From: an uncultured Prevotella sp.
Lineage (GTDB): Bacteria; Bacteroidota; Bacteroidia; Bacteroidales; Bacteroidaceae
Direction: 5' to 3'
Assembly: GCA_900320905.1 (NCBI GenBank)
Contig: ONTZ01000004.1
Location: forward strand, 62,001 to 126,000
DNA length: 64,000 nucleotides
A model generated the notes under the pieces. That model saw nothing but the letters and a program-made list of their open reading frames with translations. It did not search any database and had not been told where the DNA came from. The translations under genes and the position numbers were made by a program. Below are positions 7,527 through 15,529 of the stretch, in pieces. The number at the start of each line of letters is the position of its first letter. Positions within the stretch are counted from its first letter, which is position 1.

Positions 7527-8795
7527 TTATTCATCTTCTATTTCTTCTTGAATTCTGTTCTCAAAAAAATCAGGACAAGTGGATTTATATATTTCTTTCC
7601 ACTTTTTCTCTATAGACGGATACATTGAATCACACACATCAGAAACTATCATGTCTGATGTTTCACTAAACCGTCTGCATTGCCAAGTATCAGGTATTGC
7701 AAGAAAATCCCGACTCAGAAAATTACTCATCTTGTCGGATAAAAAGCTGTGTATGAAGACAAATTGATGCTTGTTTCTTATCATCTCCTTATTATATTCA
7801 TATACCGTTGGGGTTTCAAAAGTATCTGCATCGTAATATCGTTCCAAGAATGAAATGAAATCTTTTGCATCAAATTTATCTATTTCCTCAGTATTAGCAT
7901 TGAATAAAGCATAGAAATAGTTTAACTTCTGGTATTTTTTTTGAGCATCACTCTTAACATCTTTATGATATTGTGAGAAGAACCCATATCGTAATAATAG
8001 AAAAATAGAATCTTCTTCTTTGGCAATTGCCCCAGATTTATAACATTCCCAAAAAGCTTTTTTATTACCTGAATATAAAGCTAAAGATTGAGGTGTTTTT
8101 TCATTATAGAGTGGGATCGGATTGTCAAAAGAGAGACTTCCTTCTGCTAAGATATTGATAACATTTTCTTTCTTCGTATCTGTATATTTTTGCTTCTCAG
8201 TTGCCAAACTTCTTTTTAGACCAGTTAGCTTCTTTTCTGTATTCTCAATTTCTCTCTCTATTTGGAATATATTACTGCTTATTTTAGATAGCCCTATTTG
8301 CATCTTTTCATAATAATCAGATGATTTCTTCAATATTGTGCTTGTAAGAAACTTATAATCCCATTTATTATCTTTAATTATTTCGTCAATACTTGACACC
8401 TCACTAACTGCAAATTTATTGGGTGAGCATCTGTTTAATTCTTCTACGACTTTTATTGCTTCATCACTAATCCCCCAATGTTCAAAACAGCCCAAAGTAC
8501 CATGACCCCCTCCTTGATAATAATACTCATACTGAGATTCTTTTATACTTTTTTGATGATTGGCCCATTCGTTGGGATCGTTAAAATCTGGATGGTTATA
8601 TTCGCCTGCACTAAGGTAAGAATAAATCTTCTCATATGATCGAAGAATAAAAGCTTCGTTGTATGTCATATCGAACAATTTGTCTGAGAGGACATAAAGA
8701 CAACTATTACTCTCACATTCATCATGTCCACCATCTGAATTGTGAACATGATACCACTTATCTTGTTCACATATGACCGTTACAATTTTAATCAT
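7527..8795 (-). CDS. Uncharacterised coiled-coil protein, partner of nuclease-like gene
   Basis: 422 residues from ATG 8795 (MIKIVTVICEQDKWYHVHN). An in-frame start at 8921 was rejected because it overlaps the neighbouring gene and lies before the -7 box at 8832-8839. Residues about 170-225 are a charged coiled coil (IEREIENTEKKLTGLKRS). The N-terminal part has a histidine/glycine-rich patch, YYYQGGGHGTLGCFEHWG. A segment with EDSIFLLLRYGF resembles NADGLFLLTRFGF in the N-terminal domain of the 10991-11848 protein, so the two may share a module. No enzymatic motif was recognised. It is the first gene of an operon with the nuclease-like protein. Confidence 0.68.
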   Translation of the reverse strand: MIKIVTVICEQDKWYHVHNSDGGHDECESNSCLYVLSDKLFDMTYNEAFILRSYEKIYSYLSAGEYNHPDFNDPNEWANHQKSIKESQYEYYYQGGGHGTLGCFEHWGISDEAIKVVEELNRCSPNKFAVSEVSSIDEIIKDNKWDYKFLTSTILKKSSDYYEKMQIGLSKISSNIFQIEREIENTEKKLTGLKRSLATEKQKYTDTKKENVINILAEGSLSFDNPIPLYNEKTPQSLALYSGNKKAFWECYKSGAIAKEEDSIFLLLRYGFFSQYHKDVKSDAQKKYQKLNYFYALFNANTEEIDKFDAKDFISFLERYYDADTFETPTVYEYNKEMIRNKHQFVFIHSFLSDKMSNFLSRDFLAIPDTWQCRRFSETSDMIVSDVCDSMYPSIEKKWKEIYKSTCPDFFENRIQEEIEDE

Positions 8796-8831
8796 AAACC
8801 TATAAATTAATCCATCGTTTCTTTCTATTGG

Positions 8832-8839
8832 CAAAGATA
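8832..8839 (-). promoter_or_regulatory. -7 box for the two-gene operon
   Basis: Minus-strand TATCTTTG, 37 bases before ATG 8795, matching TAnnTTTG. No TTTG -33 box at the ideal distance. Confidence 0.55.
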
Positions 8840-8914
8840 GGAAGTTTTTTCGACAAAAGCAAGAAATCATTCGAGTTTTTCTGAAATACCTGCCTGAATG
8901 TATAAAATGGAAGG

Positions 8915-9337
8915 CTACCATCGAAATTTGCTCTTGATTTGCTTGAAAACGGGGATGTCACAAACAGAGGCAAAGAGCAGGACACAGGACCTCACTTTGA
9001 TGGTATCGCTGCCAAAAATGTCGTAAACTGATTTTTCACTATTGAGCACGACCTCGCAGATCTCCACCAGTCGCTCTCTTAGTATCGGATGCTCGATGTA
9101 AGCCTTGGCTTCTTCTCTGTCGACTATGCCATAGAACTCTGATATCTCAGAATGTCCCAGACCTTTCATCTGAGGAAACACATACCAGATCCAATGACCT
9201 CGCTTGTGCCCATTCTTTACTTCCTGCAATGCCTCAGCATAAGTGCTGGTACCTGCATAGATACCACCACTATCCTGAGCATGCACGAATCGTTGCAGGT
9301 TGCGCTGACGAGCCTCTTTTTGTTGTTCTTCTGCCAT
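8915..9337 (-). CDS. DUF1810 (Rv1873-like) protein, copy 1
   Basis: 140 residues, the full length of the DUF1810/Rv1873-like family, a small mostly helical fold of unknown function. Family landmarks: LQRFVHAQ (14-21), YAEALQEVKNG, HWIWYVFPQMKGLGHS (48-63), and AYIEHPILRERLVEI. The end KVRSCVLLFASVCDIPVFKQIKSKF is shared with two further copies at 10991-11848 and 11867-12265. It is the last gene of the operon that begins at 13434; only two bases separate it from the 543-residue gene upstream. Three divergent copies in 3.4 kb argue for a selected role, not recent duplication. Confidence 0.85.
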   Translation of the reverse strand: MAEEQQKEARQRNLQRFVHAQDSGGIYAGTSTYAEALQEVKNGHKRGHWIWYVFPQMKGLGHSEISEFYGIVDREEAKAYIEHPILRERLVEICEVVLNSEKSVYDIFGSDTIKVRSCVLLFASVCDIPVFKQIKSKFRW

Positions 9338-9339
9338 AA

Positions 9340-10971
9340 TTAATCTGGATTATAACTTATGTTCAAATGGATATTGGGCCAGTGCTCATTAATCTCCGAT
9401 AGAGGTATCAGTTCAATTTCATTCGAGTAGTGCCCACCTTGTCTAAGCAATTCAACTTCATCGAAATCAAGCGTATTCCACTTGTTGGAATAAACCCGAT
9501 TAACAAAGAATCCATCAGACTCTTGTAAGGACGAAGCCAACTTAACATCAATAGTTAGCTCTGCATCCTTATTGCCAACAGCAACTGCATTGGTGATAAT
9601 AAAACATCTAGAGCCATCAGGTTTATATGCCTCGATTTGAGGATATGCACCTGGATGATTTGTAAAACAGATAATCTGATAGCCATTCTGGAAAATATAA
9701 TTGCATACTTCGAAACATGCCATGGCATTAGCCTCCCATCCAGACATGGTGTGGACATCATTCTTCTCATTCAAAGCTTCTAAATCCACTGGTTGCAGGG
9801 TATCTGGATCCAAGAAGAGTCCGTCTTCAATAGGTTCTAATGTATCTAAGGCTACAGGAAGTAACACCGTTGTAAGGTGATTGTCTTTCCTAAACTGCTC
9901 ATAATAAGCTAACTCGTCTCTGTTTACATAAATCACATCACCGTCAACAGGAGCAATATAGATACTCAAGGCAAGTGATTTATAGATAAAAGACATATGC
10001 TGGCAGCATGGTCGCTGAGCCAGATGCTGCAACCAAATAAAAACGGCATCATCGCCTGTGGAATCGAAAGTACCACCAATGGAGTTTATTGATCGTTGCG
10101 TAGCCGCAAGCAGGCGCTCATTATCTAACCCTGCTGATGTCTCTTTCAACAACGGCAATAGTTTATCAATTGGAAGTGGTTCTGCTGACATATAAAAGGA
10201 CCTGACTCTACCCTTTATGATTGAAACAGAAAGGGCAGGAGTGGTACCGTCTATTATCATGTTTTCAAACCTAAGAACAAACTCGTCGTCATTATCTTCA
10301 TTTGCCCTCGAAATAGATATTTCAGGATGAATTCCACTATCCTTCCACGTCTTAAACTTACCGCTAATATAATCCAAATATTCCTCACGACTGGTTATCT
10401 CGTTGAATACAGCAAAGCTCTGATAGGTAACCCCACTATGCAGATATGGTTCCATTATACTGATATCAAGATTCTCATACGACTTCTTCACGAGTTCTGC
10501 AACCCCATAAGGAATTAATTCTTCGGGAAGTGGATTATCAATCTGAATCGGGAAAATGGTTCTACTATCCATTTTTATATGATAACCAGTTTGGTCATCT
10601 TCATCATTTGATTCACTTATATAAATTCTTACAACCTTAAGGTGACGGCCTTCAGTTGCATAAGCTTCAATAAGGTCTTCGTCCTTAGACATGGGACTGA
10701 ACGTTGATTCAAACAGGATGTAATCACAATCAAAACTTCCCTCGCCAACGCTATCATGATGCCTGAGAACAGGAGGCAAATATTTGTCTTTTTTGATTGC
10801 TCCAAACATTGTTTTCTTTAAGGTATATCCACCTTCTTGTATTACTTCGAGTGTTACTCCTGTCTCTTTGTATGCCTGACATGTAACGTCGATCATAAAG
10901 TTTGTAATATCCTGAGGTGTATATTCTGAATGATACACCTTAGGTTCTCCATTCATTATTAATTCTCTCAT
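9340..10971 (-). CDS. Uncharacterised 543-residue protein with a probable NTF2-like segment
   Basis: No named family recognised for the whole protein. Residues about 165-265 (ELVKKSYENLDISIMEPYL, then YQSFAVFNEITSREEYLDYI) resemble a SnoaL/NTF2-like fold, a small cone-shaped domain used for ligand binding or as a polymorphic partner. The N-terminal 160 residues and C-terminal 270 residues have no clear motif; the C-terminus is mixed alpha/beta. There is no signal peptide or membrane helix, so it is cytoplasmic. It is embedded between two DUF1810 genes (2 and 19 bases), so it shares their transcript and probably their process. Confidence 0.65.
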   Translation of the reverse strand: MRELIMNGEPKVYHSEYTPQDITNFMIDVTCQAYKETGVTLEVIQEGGYTLKKTMFGAIKKDKYLPPVLRHHDSVGEGSFDCDYILFESTFSPMSKDEDLIEAYATEGRHLKVVRIYISESNDEDDQTGYHIKMDSRTIFPIQIDNPLPEELIPYGVAELVKKSYENLDISIMEPYLHSGVTYQSFAVFNEITSREEYLDYISGKFKTWKDSGIHPEISISRANEDNDDEFVLRFENMIIDGTTPALSVSIIKGRVRSFYMSAEPLPIDKLLPLLKETSAGLDNERLLAATQRSINSIGGTFDSTGDDAVFIWLQHLAQRPCCQHMSFIYKSLALSIYIAPVDGDVIYVNRDELAYYEQFRKDNHLTTVLLPVALDTLEPIEDGLFLDPDTLQPVDLEALNEKNDVHTMSGWEANAMACFEVCNYIFQNGYQIICFTNHPGAYPQIEAYKPDGSRCFIITNAVAVGNKDAELTIDVKLASSLQESDGFFVNRVYSNKWNTLDFDEVELLRQGGHYSNEIELIPLSEINEHWPNIHLNISYNPD

Positions 10972-10990
10972 ATTAGTTAGTTTTATCGTT

Positions 10991-11848
10991 TTACAACCAT
11001 CGATATTTACTGATAATCTGTTGAAATACAGGTATATCAGAGACAGAGGCGAAGAGTCGGATACATGCCCTGAATTTTATAATGTCATCACCAAAAATAT
11101 CATAGGCAGAAAATTTACTGTTTAGTACGGCCTCAGAGATTTCGACAAGATGCTTTCTCAGTACCGGGTGGTTTATGTATTGGAATGCTTCTTGTCGCCC
11201 GTTGATGCCATAAAATAAGGCAGGTCTGCTATGAGTTCCCTTAATTCCATACATCTGTGGGAAGATGTACCAGATCCAGTGAGTTCTTTTACATCCAGTT
11301 TTTACTTCTTGAAGTGCTTGGGCATATGAACTTACTACATCGCCTTCATTAACTCCTCGACCAGCACCATCATGAGCATTCAAGAATCGCCTTAGATTAG
11401 GACAACGCTCGTTAACAATAGATTCTATGTAACTGTCATCTGGTCCAATCTGACTATCGATTTTGTTCATTAATTGATGCGCTTCATGACAACCAAGTAG
11501 AGCAAATTCTATCAGACTCGACCTCAGAAGTCTTATTTTATTGCTATCTTGTATTTCAGACGAATAATCATGTTGGAGCAATGTTGTGCACCACGACTTA
11601 TAACATGTATTCATGAAATCATCATCAATGCTCAAAGCCATAAACCCAAATCGGGTTAAGAGGAAAAGACCATCTGCATTTTCTGTCCCTTCATATACAG
11701 GAAATAACGACAACAAATCTGTTAGGTTAGTTTTACCTACAGTATTGTATATCGTAGATAGGTGGCCCTTGTATTTTTCATACAACAGGACATCGTGTTC
11801 CGTCTTAGGAAATTTGTTATATACAAAGTCTTTGTCTATCTTAAGCAT
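10991..11848 (-). CDS. Fusion: unknown N-terminal domain plus DUF1810, copy 2
   Basis: 285 residues, twice the normal DUF1810 length. Residues about 1-150 form an unrecognised helical domain (LTDLLSLFPVYEG, NADGLFLLTRFGF). Residues about 150-285 are a complete DUF1810 domain: LRRFLNAHD, YAQALQEVKTGCKRTHWIWY, FPQMYGIKG, YINHPVLRKHLVEISEAVL and ACIRLFASVSDIPVF. The N-terminal part shares a short motif with the 7527-8795 protein. Fusion to a domain also found elsewhere in the island ties the two operons together functionally. Spacing to neighbours is 18-19 bases on either side. Confidence 0.8.
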   Translation of the reverse strand: MLKIDKDFVYNKFPKTEHDVLLYEKYKGHLSTIYNTVGKTNLTDLLSLFPVYEGTENADGLFLLTRFGFMALSIDDDFMNTCYKSWCTTLLQHDYSSEIQDSNKIRLLRSSLIEFALLGCHEAHQLMNKIDSQIGPDDSYIESIVNERCPNLRRFLNAHDGAGRGVNEGDVVSSYAQALQEVKTGCKRTHWIWYIFPQMYGIKGTHSRPALFYGINGRQEAFQYINHPVLRKHLVEISEAVLNSKFSAYDIFGDDIIKFRACIRLFASVSDIPVFQQIISKYRWL

Positions 11849-11866
11849 AAAAACGTAATATTGTTA

Positions 11867-12265
11867 TTATTTCCAACCGTATTTGGTAATTACCTTTTTG
11901 AAGATTGGTTCATCAGAGATTGATGCGAAGAGAAGCATACACGAACGTAGTTTAAGCCGACCTAAATTACTGAAAATAGTATTTAGAGGCTTGTCATTAT
12001 CTAACAGGACTTGGGCTGCGGCTATCAATCGTTCTCTAAGTACAGGATGTTCCATATATGCTTTAGCCTCTTCACGACCCTTTAGTCCATAACGCGTGGT
12101 AAGTTGACTCGTTCCAGATCTCTTTAATTGAGGATAGACATATCTGATCCAACATTCAAATCCAAGTTTTCCTTCCTGGATTTCTATAAGAGCCTGCTCA
12201 TAAAGCGTATTCCCATGGATGCTCTTGCCATTCTGTGCTATTAGGAATCTGTCTAAATCTTCCAT
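11867..12265 (-). CDS. DUF1810 protein, copy 3
   Basis: 132 residues, the most divergent copy. LDRFLIAQNGK, YEQALIEIQEGKLGFECWIRYVYPQLK, AYMEHPVLRERLIAAAQVLL and LRSCMLLFASISDEPIFKKVITKYGW mark the family. The HWIW of the other copies is changed to CWIR here, so if those residues bind a ligand this copy may differ in specificity or be inactive. Two bases separate it from the macro-like gene upstream, which suggests tight coupling. Confidence 0.82.
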   Translation of the reverse strand: MEDLDRFLIAQNGKSIHGNTLYEQALIEIQEGKLGFECWIRYVYPQLKRSGTSQLTTRYGLKGREEAKAYMEHPVLRERLIAAAQVLLDNDKPLNTIFSNLGRLKLRSCMLLFASISDEPIFKKVITKYGWK

Positions 12266-12267
12266 TC

Positions 12268-12963
12268 TTAGTCGTTATTGTTGATGTCATTCGTTGGTTC
12301 TCCGATAAAATCCCAGAAGAATGCAGGAAGAGAAATGTTATCGACATCACGACAGCATTCGAATAGCGGGGCAACTTCATCGACAGAATAGCCCGCTATA
12401 CCACAACCTATCTCTGTGACAAGGAAGCGTTTCTCTGGGTGTGCCTTGGCAAACTCACAGAATTCCTTGACGTATTCACCCATCACCCCGATTCCACTCA
12501 TAGAGGGAATCGCATAGCTTTTTCCCTGCAGACCATTGCCTTGTCCCATAATAGCACCAAAGTTCTCATGTGCTGCTTTGGCTGCGCCACCATAATGAAG
12601 GCCTTGCTCGTTGGATCCAAATACAAACACCTCGTTGGGGGCTAGGCGGGTAATCCTGTCAGGCGTGATGCGAGTGCCAGGATTATTCGGTGAGGCTTCG
12701 AGACGTTTCAGTTCTTCTGCTTGAGCCAATGCCATCTCTTTTCTCCACGCCTCCAAGAATTCTTTCATGTTATACTTCACTTCATCCAATTCTTCCTTCT
12801 TGAAGACACCGCTCTTTTCAACATACCATTTTATTTTCTTCTTGAGGGTTGCCTCTGTCTTAAAAGCCACCAGTTTCTTGGGATCGACCTTAAAAGAGAA
12901 GGACTTACCGGTTTTCTTACCATTGACTGTTTCAAACTTGATTGCTGTAATCTGAATTTCCAT
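12268..12963 (-). CDS. Macro-domain-like protein (putative ADP-ribose binding)
   Basis: 231 residues. The N-terminal about 95 residues are lysine-rich and helical (FKVDPKKLVAFKTEATLKK). Residues about 105-222 resemble a macro domain: EVFVFGSNEQGLHYGGAAKA (111-130) matches the N-x-x-G-x-GGAA loop, QGNGLQGKSYAIPS follows, and TEIGCGIAGYSVDEVAPLF (183-201) matches the 'IGCGLAG' strand of Poa1p-type macro domains. Macro domains bind or hydrolyse ADP-ribose derivatives; that role is inferred here. It sits directly upstream of DUF1810 copy 3. A Nudix gene and a NADAR-like gene lie nearby, giving an ADP-ribose theme. Confidence 0.68.
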   Translation of the reverse strand: MEIQITAIKFETVNGKKTGKSFSFKVDPKKLVAFKTEATLKKKIKWYVEKSGVFKKEELDEVKYNMKEFLEAWRKEMALAQAEELKRLEASPNNPGTRITPDRITRLAPNEVFVFGSNEQGLHYGGAAKAAHENFGAIMGQGNGLQGKSYAIPSMSGIGVMGEYVKEFCEFAKAHPEKRFLVTEIGCGIAGYSVDEVAPLFECCRDVDNISLPAFFWDFIGEPTNDINNND

Positions 12964-12969
12964 AAGCTT

Positions 12970-13434
12970 CTATCTCAATTTCAATTCATTCATCTTACTA
13001 TCACTTAGATTCATGGGCTTTATCCACATATAATCGGGATATTTGCCCAGCACGAAGAGGGTTACAGGACATAGCCAAATGATTCCACCAAAAGAATTGG
13101 CAGCTTCAAGGTCTACTTGATAGTGAGCACCTCCTGTAATACTGGAATCTTGTTTTTCGATTCGGAACCACCCTTTAGGCATTCTGTCAGAAACGATATT
13201 TACGCAAACCTTGATCTTGGTGTGAGTGCCATCGTAAGAAAGGATTTCACATAGGGCATCAGCATTCTGAACCATCATCAGGTTGTGATGATCGAAGGGC
13301 CAGTCTGGATAGTCTACGTACCAGCATCCATCTCCTTCCTTTGTGAAAGAGATGATGTACTCGCTTTGCCTGCCAAAATACTTCTTCGACATCATCGAAG
13401 CAGCTGTCATTAAATCTGAAATTGAATAGTTCAT
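12970..13434 (-). CDS. Uncharacterised 154-residue protein, first gene of the DUF1810 operon
   Basis: No firm family. It opens MNYSISDLMTAASMMSKKYFG and has beta-rich segments WYVDYPDWPFDHHNLMMVQNADALCEIL, then GGIIWLCPVTLFVLGKYPDYMWIKP. The layout, with W-x-DYP followed by 'ad.l' and a late WLCP, recalls the DUF6717 family, but this is only a resemblance. It is cytoplasmic, with no signal peptide. Six bases separate it from the macro-like gene, so it heads the six-gene operon running to 8915. No TAnnTTTG box is visible in the 63 bases upstream. Confidence 0.6.
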   Translation of the reverse strand: MNYSISDLMTAASMMSKKYFGRQSEYIISFTKEGDGCWYVDYPDWPFDHHNLMMVQNADALCEILSYDGTHTKIKVCVNIVSDRMPKGWFRIEKQDSSITGGAHYQVDLEAANSFGGIIWLCPVTLFVLGKYPDYMWIKPMNLSDSKMNELKLR

Positions 13435-13497
13435 TAATAGTCGTTTTATTGTTTGCTATTGATTGTTGACTCGCTTAATTGTATGAAATGGAAGTTG

Positions 13498-13986
13498 TTA
13501 ATTACCATCACTGGAAGTGATTGAGCTGTTTTCTTCATTCCGCAGACGCTCGAGTTCCAGTTCTACATGGCGATGCGCCCTGAAGAATTCATTCAGTTCT
13601 AACCTCAGATAGTTTTCTTTGTCAGGGATTTGGGCAACAAATAACACAGTAGATCTGCAGTGGACATCGAGAGTACTTCCAGCATCGTTTACAGTATACA
13701 CGGTAGTTAGTCCTGTAGACAAATTGGCGCTATTAATAGCCCTCTTCAATCGTGAGACCTCATTTACATCGTACATCTCAGCACTGGTCCAGTACAAATC
13801 CCAGATGCGGATGTAGGAATTACCATCAGCTACATCAACGACGAAATTCTCACCTTGAAAAGCGAAGCCGATTCTGCCGTCTTGTTCATCAATAGAATAC
13901 TGACAACCGATCTTTGTTAAGGTCTCCATTAAGAGATCCCTCGTACCAATCATTGTTTCTTGAACTGTCTGTTCGTTTTTCTCCAT
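13498..13986 (-). CDS. YbjN-like (type III chaperone-fold) protein
   Basis: 162 residues from ATG 13986. A start at 14019 is open, but its ATG lies inside the shared upstream element; at the two other copies of that element the start is about 35 bases downstream, which fits 13986. The body resembles the YbjN/type III secretion chaperone-like fold: LMETLTKIGCQYSIDEQDG, a strand with FQGENFVVDVAD, SRLKRAINSANL, and DVHCRSTVLFVAQIPDKENYLRLELNEFFRA. Such domains often act as chaperones or as immunity-type partners. It has its own element at 14017-14050 and lies apart from the DUF1810 operon (63 bases). Confidence 0.62.
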   Translation of the reverse strand: MEKNEQTVQETMIGTRDLLMETLTKIGCQYSIDEQDGRIGFAFQGENFVVDVADGNSYIRIWDLYWTSAEMYDVNEVSRLKRAINSANLSTGLTTVYTVNDAGSTLDVHCRSTVLFVAQIPDKENYLRLELNEFFRAHRHVELELERLRNEENSSITSSDGN

Positions 13987-14016
13987 AGACTTGATTTGTA
14001 TTTTAGTTACTTCTCG

Positions 14017-14050
14017 CATTATATATTGCCAAAAACGCCCAAAAGGTAAA
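14017..14050 (-). promoter_or_regulatory. Shared upstream element, copy A
   Basis: Minus strand: TTTACCTTTT, a 5-base spacer, TTTTTGGCA, then ATATATAATGC. The same order of blocks precedes the genes at 15621 and 16835. It lies about 31 bases before ATG 13986. Confidence 0.65.
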
Positions 14051-14061
14051 CAATCGATATG

Positions 14062-14754
14062 TCAGAATTCAAGACGGAAGCCTTTTTCTTTCATTTCGTT
14101 GTAACTCTCTGGGTTGAACTTATAGAGGAATGCCACTTTCTTGTTGGGCATAGGAAGCGTCTCGTCGAGCTGGGTCAGGATGCCCAGTTTCAGCATCTTG
14201 TTGCAGAAATTGCGACGATCGAACTTCACGCTGAGAATGGCCTCGTAGAGGTGCTGGAGCTGGGTCATCGTGAACTTCTCAGGCAGCAACTCGAAGCCTA
14301 TAGGCTCAAAGTGAATCTGACGGCGAAGCTCATTAGTAGCCTCGCGTAATATCAGGTCGTGATCGAAAGCCAGTGAGGGAACCTTGTCCAGAGGGAACCA
14401 TTGGGCCTTGGCAGCATCGTCGCCACCCTTGACCTCGCTGATACGAACCAAAGCGAAATAGGCTATGGTAATTACTCTCTCGCGAGGGTCACGATCTACA
14501 CCAGAGAAAGCGTGGAACTGATGGATATAGGCATCTTTCAGTCCCGTTTCCTCGTACAACTCGCGTTTGGCCCCCATCAGTGCAGTTTCGTCCATTTTCA
14601 GGAATCCGCCTGGAAATGCCCATCGACCCCTGTATGGTTCGATACCTCTTTCTATCAGCAGGACATTGAGTCGCGTCCCGTCGAATCCAAAAATCACGCA
14701 ATCCGTAGTGACGCTCGGATGCGGATACTGGTAATGATACTTCATTTCTTCCAT
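14062..14754 (-). CDS. Nudix protein with C-terminal winged helix (NrtR/AraR type)
   Basis: 230 residues. A full Nudix box runs from G50 to L72 (E56, R64, E65, E68, E69), with RWAFPGGFLK before it. The C-terminal third (MTQLQHLYEAILSVKFDRRNF, then CNKMLKLGIL) is a winged helix as in NrtR-family regulators, which bind ADP-ribose or related ligands and control NAD or pentose genes; in Bacteroides a relative controls arabinose use. It may therefore be a regulator, an ADP-ribose pyrophosphatase, or both. It lies 39 bases after the sigma-factor gene on the same strand and may be co-transcribed with it. Base composition is ordinary, unlike the sigma gene. Confidence 0.82.
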   Translation of the reverse strand: MEEMKYHYQYPHPSVTTDCVIFGFDGTRLNVLLIERGIEPYRGRWAFPGGFLKMDETALMGAKRELYEETGLKDAYIHQFHAFSGVDRDPRERVITIAYFALVRISEVKGGDDAAKAQWFPLDKVPSLAFDHDLILREATNELRRQIHFEPIGFELLPEKFTMTQLQHLYEAILSVKFDRRNFCNKMLKLGILTQLDETLPMPNKKVAFLYKFNPESYNEMKEKGFRLEF

Positions 14755-14758
14755 ATTA

Positions 14759-14790
14759 CTTCAATTCTTTAATCTTTCAATTCTTCAATT
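14759..14790. repeat. Short AATTGAAG-type repeats
   Basis: On the minus strand, near-repeats of ATTGAAGA / ATTGAAAGA / TTAAAGA / ATTGAAG fill the gap before the Nudix start. Confidence 0.5.
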
Positions 14791-14793
14791 ATT

Positions 14794-15453
14794 TTAAGCA
14801 GCGTAAGGCAGATCGCTAAAATCCGCCCCATCCGCCATCAGATCCATTATCTTTCTTAACACCTTATTTTTCCTACTCTTCACACTATTTCCATTTCTAT
14901 AACCAACCCTCCTCGCAATCTCTTCCATTTTACAACCATCTACATAATAGCTCTCCAGAATCATCCTATCCACATCCTTCAACTTACCCCAGGCCTTATC
15001 CAATTTCTCAAAGATCTCTTTTTCATCATCTCTCTCATCCATCACATCAAAGAACTCCTTCATTCCATCCTCTTCATATTCCCTCTCACATCCTCTTTCC
15101 AAAATCCTATCCAAACTCTCAACATCCTCATTCACCTTTCTCAAATAATGCATCCCAATATTTCTACAAATCCTAACCAAATACCCAACCATTGATATTT
15201 CTTTCAACTTAAACCCCTCATCATTCATCTTATTCCACAAAACCAAACACCCATCACTATAAACCTCTTCTAAATCTTCATACCTTAAACCTTTAAACCT
15301 ACCAACCAATCTCAACATCACATTTTCCCTTTCACCTTCCACCACCTTATTAAATATAAGATGACTAACACCCAGAAGTCCCCTCCTTTCCTCCATCGGA
15401 GACAACTTCTCAACTTTTTCTTCAAAACTACTAACCCAAACTTTAACAATCAT
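14794..15453 (-). CDS. ECF-type sigma factor with cytosine-starved coding strand
   Basis: 219 residues. The sigma-2 region is YEDLEEVYSDGCLVLWNKM and MVGYLVRICRNIGMHYLRK; the sigma-4 region is LKDVDRMILESYYVDGCKME with EEIARRVGYRNGNSVKSRKN. It fits the sigma-70/ECF fold and would direct RNA polymerase to a special promoter set. The coding strand has almost no C: I count five in the 360 bases 15001-15360 and about 26 in the whole 660-bp gene, against ordinary content in neighbours. The protein has no Thr and no Gln, and few Ala, Pro and His; Leu is mostly TTG/TTA and Arg AGA/AGG. The last 14 codons are normal. A strong promoter and two palindromes lie upstream. Confidence 0.8.
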   Translation of the reverse strand: MIVKVWVSSFEEKVEKLSPMEERRGLLGVSHLIFNKVVEGERENVMLRLVGRFKGLRYEDLEEVYSDGCLVLWNKMNDEGFKLKEISMVGYLVRICRNIGMHYLRKVNEDVESLDRILERGCEREYEEDGMKEFFDVMDERDDEKEIFEKLDKAWGKLKDVDRMILESYYVDGCKMEEIARRVGYRNGNSVKSRKNKVLRKIMDLMADGADFSDLPYAA

Positions 15454-15473
15454 TCTTTAAATTTTTAATTATT

Positions 15474-15488
15474 GCGTAATTTTTACGC
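15474..15488. promoter_or_regulatory. Palindromic operator 1
   Basis: GCGTAATTTTTACGC: six-base arms GCGTAA/TTACGC around three T. It sits at the predicted start of sigma-factor transcription, just downstream of the -7 box. Confidence 0.65.
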
Positions 15489-15490
15489 TG

Positions 15491-15522
15491 CAAAAGTACA
15501 AAGAATATTTTAAACTTCCAAA
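15491..15522 (-). promoter_or_regulatory. Promoter of the ECF sigma gene
   Basis: Minus strand TTTG (15522-15519), a 20-bp gap, then TACTTTTG (15498-15491): a full housekeeping-type promoter, flanked by the two palindromes at 15474-15488 and 15530-15544. Confidence 0.75.
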
Positions 15523-15529
15523 CTTTTCT

